A DNA stretch of 64,000 bases from Glandiceps talaboti (Eukaryota > Hemichordata > Enteropneusta > Spengelidae), in assembly GCF_964340395.1 (NCBI RefSeq), contig NC_135560.1, positions 23,626,675 to 23,690,674 of the forward strand, given 5' to 3'. The notes beneath the pieces were generated by a model that saw nothing but the letters and a program-made list of their open reading frames with translations, ran no database searches and was not told the DNA's origin. Shown one piece after another: positions 56,520-64,000 of this stretch. The position numbers and the translations under genes were made by a program. Numbering within the stretch: the stretch's first letter is position 1; every line of letters begins with the position of its first letter.

Positions 56520-57381
56520 TTAGACTTCTTTTGAGTTCGTGTTATCAGTGTATAACGTAACAAGAGGTGAAACATCTTCCCTTTCTGATTGTTGGTGTAC
56601 AGTAATATTATCACCAGACACATAAGATACACTTGTATTAAATTCCATAGAATGTCCTCTACTGCCTCGTACTATCTGATTAAATCGGGATGGTTGGAAA
56701 GGTCTCTTTCTTGCTCTATATCTTCTACAATAACACAATGCTCCAACTCCGAGTATAACAATGAGAACCAAGACCACAATAATGGCAACGATTCCATGAG
56801 ACATTGATGATTTGAATTCTACTATAGGTTCCATTAGTCCTAGTGGGAACAAACAAAATATGTAATTAATAACTGCAAACAAAATACATAATTGATAACT
56901 GCAAACAACATATACAATTAATTGCAATTTTATAGTTAATTTCATACTAATTTGTTAAATTCACTTGTTGGATCATTCCTGCTACAACTCCATTCCATTC
57001 AGGCATCATTTTACTTCTTTTTAACTTTTAGTTCCGTGTTTGTGTTCAATATAAAATGACAAGAACCTTTTATTTCTATGTTTCAGCCCTTCATAAGGAA
57101 CCTTTGTCAGGAATCTTTATAGACGAATAAAAAATCACTGGATAATAAACAAAATGTAAAACATTTGGAAAAATAGAAAAGTGCAATATATACTAGTAAA
57201 AGGTCAGTGGGTTTTATATTCAACCTTGCCTCATGGGCAGCAAGTTCTTGTCATTTTATATTGAACTTGTTCCTATCTAGTCTCCTCATGAAGTGTGCAT
57301 TCTCTGTAGTTGGAGTGATCTTCACTAAATTCAAGTTTCATGTTTGGCAAAGGAACCCAACATTTTGAAGGAGTCCATTTC

Positions 57382-57463
<82 letters not shown>

Positions 57464-59395
57464 TGCACACACACACATGTATGCACACACAGACATACAC
57501 AGACACAGACACAGACAGACTCCATGAGGTCTACAAGTACGATATAATGATTTTATGTATTCAGAAATCTATGAATGTCTGTATATTATTAGACATCATG
57601 AATTTTATGGTAAGATAAATTAAAACATTTCTTCTTTTATGCGCTATTAAATTCTATTTGCTATGGAAAATAAATTATGCAATATGTATCTCCATGGTTC
57701 ATGTATTTTGAAATTGGCAGCCATTTTTTGTTGTACCTACCTGCTATGGATACAAATGCTGTAGCATTGACTATGCCCTCACTATTCCTGGCAATACAGG
57801 TATAATATCCTGTATCAGCATATGACACAGCCTCTATCACAAGATGATTGTTACTTAACATCTCATAATGTTTATTACTACTGATTGGTTTGTCATTGAT
57901 CAACCACTCCACTAATGGATTATATGCACCAATCACATCACAGGATAGCTCTAACCTTTGTCCAATGGCAAGACTTGCATTCTTTGGTGCTTTTGTAATT
58001 ATTGGAGGACCTATTAACAAACATACAAACATTTCATAATGAATATCAAAGGAATTCTTTATTCCTATTTGTCATGGGGAGGGAGTCATTTTGGAAAATG
58101 TAATCTTTACTATAACATGGGTTTTGTTTGGTCTTTGGAGTTGGGGGGGGGGGGGGGTTTACTTTGAATGACTCCATGTTCAACTTCCAGATAAAGTCAC
58201 CAAATGTCTGTTCTCCATCCTAGATAATGTGATGTTTTTTATATACAAGGGTGGTAAATACCAAAGTTGACAAGTACTTAGAAAGGTATCCTACTACTAC
58301 CATAGTACAAGGTATGGAAATCTATTCGTTTTTTTTTTCAAGTTTTACGCCCTCCCCCCTCTTTCTCTCTCATTTGTTTAGATACTCAGATTCCCAAACC
58401 TTAATGAATTTGACCGGTAAACAAAGTAGAAAGAACTTTGCTGTACACTTACCAATTACTAGAATCTGTGCTTGTGTTGAAATGATCTCCACTGAATTGA
58501 TAGCAATGCATGAATAATTTCCCATATCTGTGATACTAATGCTACGGACTACCAAACGACCAGATGGTAAACCAGTGAATCTATCAACAGAGGAAAAAAA
58601 GATGAATGTCTTAATCAAATAATGTTGCTGTCACAATGCTCACAAGTGAGTACAGACTTTGTACAAAGTAAGCATGAAAATAAGAACAATCTCATATTCT
58701 GGAAGTAAACATGAATACAAACAGTCCCTGAACTAGTTACAGAATCAATGTTTCAAATACTATAGTCTTTATCGATGTTTGTATGGCTGAATACTACTTA
58801 AAAGTAATAAATCAAACCAAATCTCACATTTCCCCTTCAAATTGTAGTTAACTACATTTGTAATTTGCTGTCAGTATACAGTCAGTTCCTATTATATATA
58901 TATATATTACTAAGAATAATTCATCTTGAACTTCAAAGTCTCAGATCTCCTTAAGAACTCGACAGCATTTGTAACATAAACTTAGACTTTATAAAATCAA
59001 TGTATCCATTCAACGTGATATCTGATACTCCCTGACAGTAAAAGATATGTCAAAACTGTATTGATAGCTTGCTAACAAGATACAAATTTATTTTGAAAAA
59101 CCACAAAATGAAGCAAACATTGAGAATCCTGTCCTTATCAATTACCTGTTATCTCCTTTAGGTAAATCTTGTCCATCTTTCTTCCATATAACAATTGGTT
59201 TAGGACTTCCACTAGCTAGACAATTTAATTCAGCAGTGTCACCATCAAACACTTCAATTGTCTCGGGCTTTTGTATGAACACTGGTGGCTCTGAAATAAA
59301 TATCACAAAATGTGTTATCAATTAAACTAAAATTGTAAGTAAGTTTATTTGCAAAAATGACAAAAACTGTCTGTCTGTCTGTATGTCTGTATGTA

Positions 59396-59427
<32 letters not shown>

Positions 59428-59456
59428 CGTCTGTCTGTCTGTCTGTCTGTCTATCC

Positions 59457-59487
<31 letters not shown>

Positions 59488-59488
59488 C

Positions 59489-59546
<58 letters not shown>

Positions 59547-60329
59547 GTCTGTGTCTGTTTGGCACATCTTCAATGACTGTTGACTTCAATTGCTACATTA
59601 TACCAACATATACAGTATCTTACCATGTACAGTGAGTGAGACTGTTGCAAAGTCAATACCCAAGTCATTCTCTGCTATACATCTATACTCTCCACTATCC
59701 TCAGACTGGATATTTTCAATGAACAGAGTACCATTTCCATCAAAGCTTTCGTAGCGGTCACCAGCCAATTCTACTCCACTACGCTGCCAAGTCATGTTAG
59801 CTTCAGGTATTCCAGCTACCACACACTGTAGATAAGCAGATGATGACACTACGGCTTTACCTGGCTTCACTTCTATCACTTCTGGTTTCTCTGTAGTTAA
59901 AAAGACAGAAAATTTGGTACTATTTTTAGTAATCTACATAACAATTATGATATGAAATGAAAGATTATTCAAATGATACATGTATTGTGTCATCAAATAG
60001 ACATACATGTAGAAAGTTTATCAACTTCTGAATTCAGTGACAATGTAAATGAAATCTTACCTTCCACATGTAAATAAGCAGTGGCTGAGTTGATTCCAGC
60101 CGTGTTCCTAATAATACATGTATATTCACCGCTGTCTTGACGGTGACTTCTTGAGAAATGTAGATTTCCATTTATAAGCACATTGATGCGACCAGATGTA
60201 ATGTCTGAAAGGAAATAGGATGTTAATTTGTATAAGGTGTGTTATTATCATCATAACAATTATAAACTTAAATGTATCTGATTTGTGGTGTAATGTCAAT
60301 TCCTCACACTAACCCATTTCAAATCCATA

Positions 60330-60416
<87 letters not shown>

Positions 60417-60427
60417 TGTGTGTTTGT

Positions 60428-60479
<52 letters not shown>

Positions 60480-63400
60480 CTATCTGTGTCTGTATTTATG
60501 TGCCTGAGAAAATATAGAATGTACAGTGTGTCTGAATTTTAATACCCACCTCTTCTACCTACAGTCATTTAGCATATTTCAAAATACCTAAAATTTGAAA
60601 TGTGACCAATATTAATATGTATCTGATTTGAGGTGAAATGCTATCAATAGACCTCCAAGATAATGACAATGATTCTTGACTGACATAACTTACCAGCTGG
60701 ACTGAGTGGTTTTCCATTGTGTAACCAGTTTTCATACGTAATAGACGGGGCGGGATTACCATCGGCTACACAGGCTATAATAGCTGAGTACCCTAGTCTA
60801 GTTGTACGATTACTTGGTGTCACTTTAAACTCTGGTGGCATCACATCAACAACTAGTAAAACAATCACAATATATTATTATATTAGCTATTATATTAATC
60901 TCTATGTACACCATGACAGGGCGCCCTCACACATCGGTCAACTGATAATGATAGAGGAGGCCGGTGAGGGCGGAATGACACGACGTATTTTGTCTACATT
61001 ATCAAATATACAACTGGACAATCATGCAAACTCAAATCTCTGTTGTCATTTCTTTTTTTAGAGTCATACAATTATCTTCCAACTTGGCAAGAACATTGCA
61101 GTAAACAGGTTATGAGGGCTAAGAGGTATGACCAGCTAATGATGTATCTCAGCAGTGCAGAAGACAGGCTATAGGGCTAGGGAGGTACAACCAGCTAATG
61201 ATGTATCTAGACAGTGCAGTAAACAGACTATAGGGCTAGGAGGTATGACCAGCTAACAAAATGTACCTCGACAGCACAGTAAACAGACTATAGGGCTAGG
61301 AGGTACGACCAGCTAATGATGTATCTCAACAGTGCAGTAAACAGGCTATAGGGCTAGGAGGTATAACCAGCTAACAAAATGTATTTCGACAGCACAGTAA
61401 ACAGACTAGAACACATAAATTTTGACAACTACACAACCTGAACTTACCAGTACAGTTTTCACCATTGCCTACTTGACCAGGGGGACAAGTCAAACAAACT
61501 GACATCCCAGGTAGTTCAGCCAGATCCACACACTCCACATTGGAGTAACAACGTCTTTCTTCACATGAATAATGACGTATGTCCCGACATACATTTAACG
61601 GAGATTTCTCATAATTAGAGCCATCACATTCCACACCTTGGTAAAAAAAAATATTACTGAATTAGTACATTATCATGATAATATATCCTAATATATCCTT
61701 ATGATGAAAAAAAAAAATTCTCATTTTGACAATTTTCATATTTCAAAATGTAATAATACATGGCATTATGTAATTAGTTATTATCAAAACAGCAAATGTA
61801 TGATATCCTTCACTTACACTGAGAACAACTTGGTGGTCTAACTTAGAAAAATTCAACTCAGTTTCACTATAAACAAAAACTATAACACTATAAAATGAGA
61901 GGAAATCCCCACATATTTTGATAAGAGATTGCTCTCTGACATTGTAAATAACATCAGCTTTTTGGTATTCAGAAGTATTGTCTTTAATCTCTGGCCTAGT
62001 CTGTAAGGTACGCCGTGACGGGGCGCCCTCAACCATCGGCCAACCCCTAACAGAGGAGGCCGGTGAGGGCGAAACGTCACGACATATCTTACAGTCTATC
62101 TCTGGCCCAGTGCAAGTTCTTGTGACTGAATTTAGCATATCCATGCCAGTTTCTATGACAACAATACCGGATTTCTAGATGTTAGATGTATTTCTTACTT
62201 GCATCTTCATTATGATTAGCATCACAGTTTCCTCTAGCCCATCCTGTCTGTTGACACTGTATCAGTGAAAGTTCATATCCCTGACAGTCTACATCATCCA
62301 TCCAGATTGTGGTACCAGGAGCTACATCTCCATACTGGGATGCTAGCGGTGCTGCTACAGCATGGCCTAACTTCAATTCCTGACATACCACCTATAAGGC
62401 ATACACATAGTGTCAGTGACAGAATTCAAGTGACAGTTAGTTACTGAAGGTAGCCTGAAAGATCCTGTCGTTGTTTCCACTTATGTAGTAGTAGACTAAG
62501 TAGTATGTTTATTAGAGTGACATGTAATCACATAACATAATAGTAACAATACAAGTCAAAACAAGGAATTACCCAGCCCAACGGACTTACAAGTCACTAC
62601 AATCAGTGTACAACATATACAGGTAATACTGTTGAAAGAAAAAAGCAGACTTCAGCAGACTATGTCACGCTCCCCAGCTTTGGGTAGCGTGTGGCATACA
62701 TTATAAGCAGACCAATGACTAGATCTTTCAGACACGTCCTGAAGTATGACACTATAGAATTCAAGTGACAGTTACTGAACATGAAAATTATTTACGAACA
62801 AATAACAACAAATTTTGTCTATTATTTTTTAACTCTGTCATACAAAAATGTTGATTTTGATAAAAATTTACAAAAAACAGAGGAAATCGTTTTGAAAATA
62901 AAACTACAATTATACAAACTTGATGCAGATAATATCTAGTTTATCAGTAGGTTCTCTGTATTTGGAAAAAGTGAAAGTCACTGAAATTTCTCTTTTCTTG
63001 AAGGTTCAACAAAATAAAGGCATCTTTGAGAAGAAATCAGATGTAATATATACTATACCTCAGCATCAACAAGATCCCAGTTGTCATGGCAAACTGTACC
63101 CCATTCATTGTTATGGAATACCTCTACACGACCTGCCAATGGTGAAGCACCTCCAACCAGACGTACCACTGGGCTAGATGGTGTACCTGGTAATATATCA
63201 CTTAGTATACTCTGAGATCGATCACAGCTTACCACACAACTATAATCTATTAGACAGATATTGAGAATTAGTGATAATAGTAGTCAGACATATATTGAGA
63301 ATTAGTGATAATAGTAGTCAGACATATATTGAGAATTTAGTGATAATAGCAATCAATGTCAGGAACAATTTTGCATCATTTGGAGTATTGTCACTTGATT

Positions 63401-63744
63401 TATGTTTTTAATATTGTCAATTATTTCATCATGATTTCATGAAAGAATAAATGCAAAATGATAACAGATATTAATTAAATTTACCTTGCAATACATAGCC
63501 TGGTTTGCAAACTTGACAGACATCATTGGTGTAGGCATTAAAGCAGGCTAAACATTTCTCATTACATGGCTGGCATTCTCTGCTCTTAATGTTGCCATAG
63601 AAACCATCAGGACACTTTGCAATACATACATTTCCATTTAAGAAGTAAGGTTCAGAACAAGCAGTACATTTATCTGGTCTTCCTTCACAATATCTACAAG
63701 TAGCTGCACAGTGTTGACAAATATACTGTGGTCCAACGTAGTAC
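56520..63744 (-). CDS. Type I receptor: furin-like Cys-rich, group A SRCR, EGF-like, 4 Ig, TM (3' part, 11 exons)
   Basis: Exons: 63485-63744, 63059-63246, 62199-62391, 61448-61636, 60694-60852, 60061-60204, 59624-59890, 59146-59290, 58453-58580, 57741-58010, 56520-56839; 753 residues in the window, all phases agree. Order: furin-like Cys-rich repeats ([22 protein letters not shown]) in residues 1-86; SRCR about 105-215 ([42 protein letters not shown]) with six cysteines over two exons, as in group A; EGF-like about 215-276 ([12 protein letters not shown]); four I-set Ig domains about 280-648, each ending DxGxYxC; TM about 664-683 ([19 protein letters not shown]); 70-residue tail starting CRRYRARKR. 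Likely a plasma-membrane adhesion or recognition receptor. The first exon starts in phase 2, so the N terminus and any signal peptide lie beyond the window. No named orthologue recognised. Confidence 0.85.
57384..57490. repeat. (CA)n microsatellite
   Basis: About 75 bp pure CA, then ATGTATGCACACACAC variants, in a receptor intron. Confidence 0.97.
59362..59555. repeat. (CTGT)n microsatellite
   Basis: About 48 CTGT units with periodic CTATCCGT interruptions, about 70 bp from each of two Ig exons. Confidence 0.97.
60332..60476. repeat. (TG)n with GCGCGCG core
   Basis: About 145 bp TG with a short CG run, in the intron between Ig1 and its second half-exon. Confidence 0.97.
60903..60996. mobile_element. 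MITE family beta, copy 4
   Basis: GGGCGCCCTCACACATCGGT on the left, GGCCGGTGAGGGCGGAATG on the right; in a receptor intron close to exon 60694-60852. Confidence 0.8.
61090..61410. repeat. About 62-bp tandem repeat, 5 copies
   Basis: Units contain CAGTAAACAGACTATAGGGC, then AGGAGGTATGACCAGCTAA; alternate units carry CAAAATGTA or TGATGTATC. Confidence 0.85.
61999..62095. mobile_element. MITE family beta, copy 5
   Basis: Begins GTCTGTAAGGTACGCCGTGA and ends GTCACGACATATCTTACAGT; the best-preserved copy. Lies about 100 bp from the SRCR second exon. Confidence 0.85.
63250..63350. repeat. About 35-bp tandem repeat, 3 copies
   Basis: Units of AGACATATATTGAGAATTAG plus TGATAATAGTAGTC next to the SRCR first exon acceptor. 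Confidence 0.9.
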
Positions 63745-64000
63745 CTAGATAGAGGAACATTGTAAATTATGTCAATTTCAAACAAAATGCTCATCTGAGA
63801 GCTTTTATGTGGTGGCAAGTCAGGGTAGAAAAGTGGCCATTCATTGTTGACAATTACAGGTCAGGTTTATGCTAATGGGATCAAGTAAAATTAATTCTTA
63901 TTCTGAATTCAGTCCCTAGCCTACACCTCACCTTTATATTGCCTAGTTTTGATATAACTATATTTTCAGCACTAAATGAGTACAAGCACATGACTCTTCA
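63745..64000. other. Receptor intron running off the window
   Basis: Follows the AG acceptor (63745-63746, minus strand). No further exon is seen. Confidence 0.6.

Noticed and set aside
63059-63239. SRCR exon starting at the nearer acceptor before TTGTGTGG
   Set aside because: Phase from the furin-like exon would give an immediate stop; the acceptor 7 bp further (before ATTATAG) keeps the frame.

Overview
The window is a 64-kb piece of an AT-rich, intron-rich animal genome. Genes have many short exons with GT-AG introns, and introns and intergenic DNA are crowded with micro- and minisatellites and small foldback (MITE-like) elements. Gene content (a STRA6-type retinol transporter, a class-1/2 aldehyde dehydrogenase, a Methuselah-like adhesion GPCR, group A SRCR and I-set Ig domains) points to a marine invertebrate, probably a deuterostome (hemichordate or amphioxus grade), though a lophotrochozoan cannot be excluded. 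The species is not identified from sequence alone.

Layout: (1) 3-1682 (+), 3' part of an adhesion/Methuselah-type GPCR. (2) 2873-12576 (-), a complete 13-exon cytosolic aldehyde dehydrogenase of the ALDH1A/ALDH2 group (491 aa). (3) 16202-28695 (-), a 12-exon protein with an N-terminal C3HC4 RING finger, coiled-coil-like middle, a possible ubiquitin-like fold and a C-terminal UBR-type zinc finger; its introns hold three large minisatellites. (4) 34832-45521 (+), a complete 20-exon STRA6 homologue (797 aa). (5) 47777-49375 (-), complete 3-exon LSM6 (79 aa). (6) 56520-63744 (-), 11 exons of a type I membrane receptor (furin-like Cys-rich, group A SRCR, EGF-like, four Ig domains, TM, short tail) whose N terminus lies beyond the window end. 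All exon coordinates were placed by hand from splice-site phase and family homology; in each multi-exon model the reading frame closes across every junction.

Functional links: STRA6 takes up retinol and ALDH1A-type enzymes oxidise retinal to retinoic acid, so two potential retinoid-pathway genes lie about 22 kb apart with only the RING-UBR gene between them. Whether this is meaningful or chance cannot be told from one window. Between the genes lie at least three short foldback transposon families with several copies each, truncated LINE tails, and satellite arrays of 24, 27, 29-30, 44, 54, 58, 65 and 78 bp period. No tRNA or rRNA gene, CRISPR array or virus-like element was recognised.
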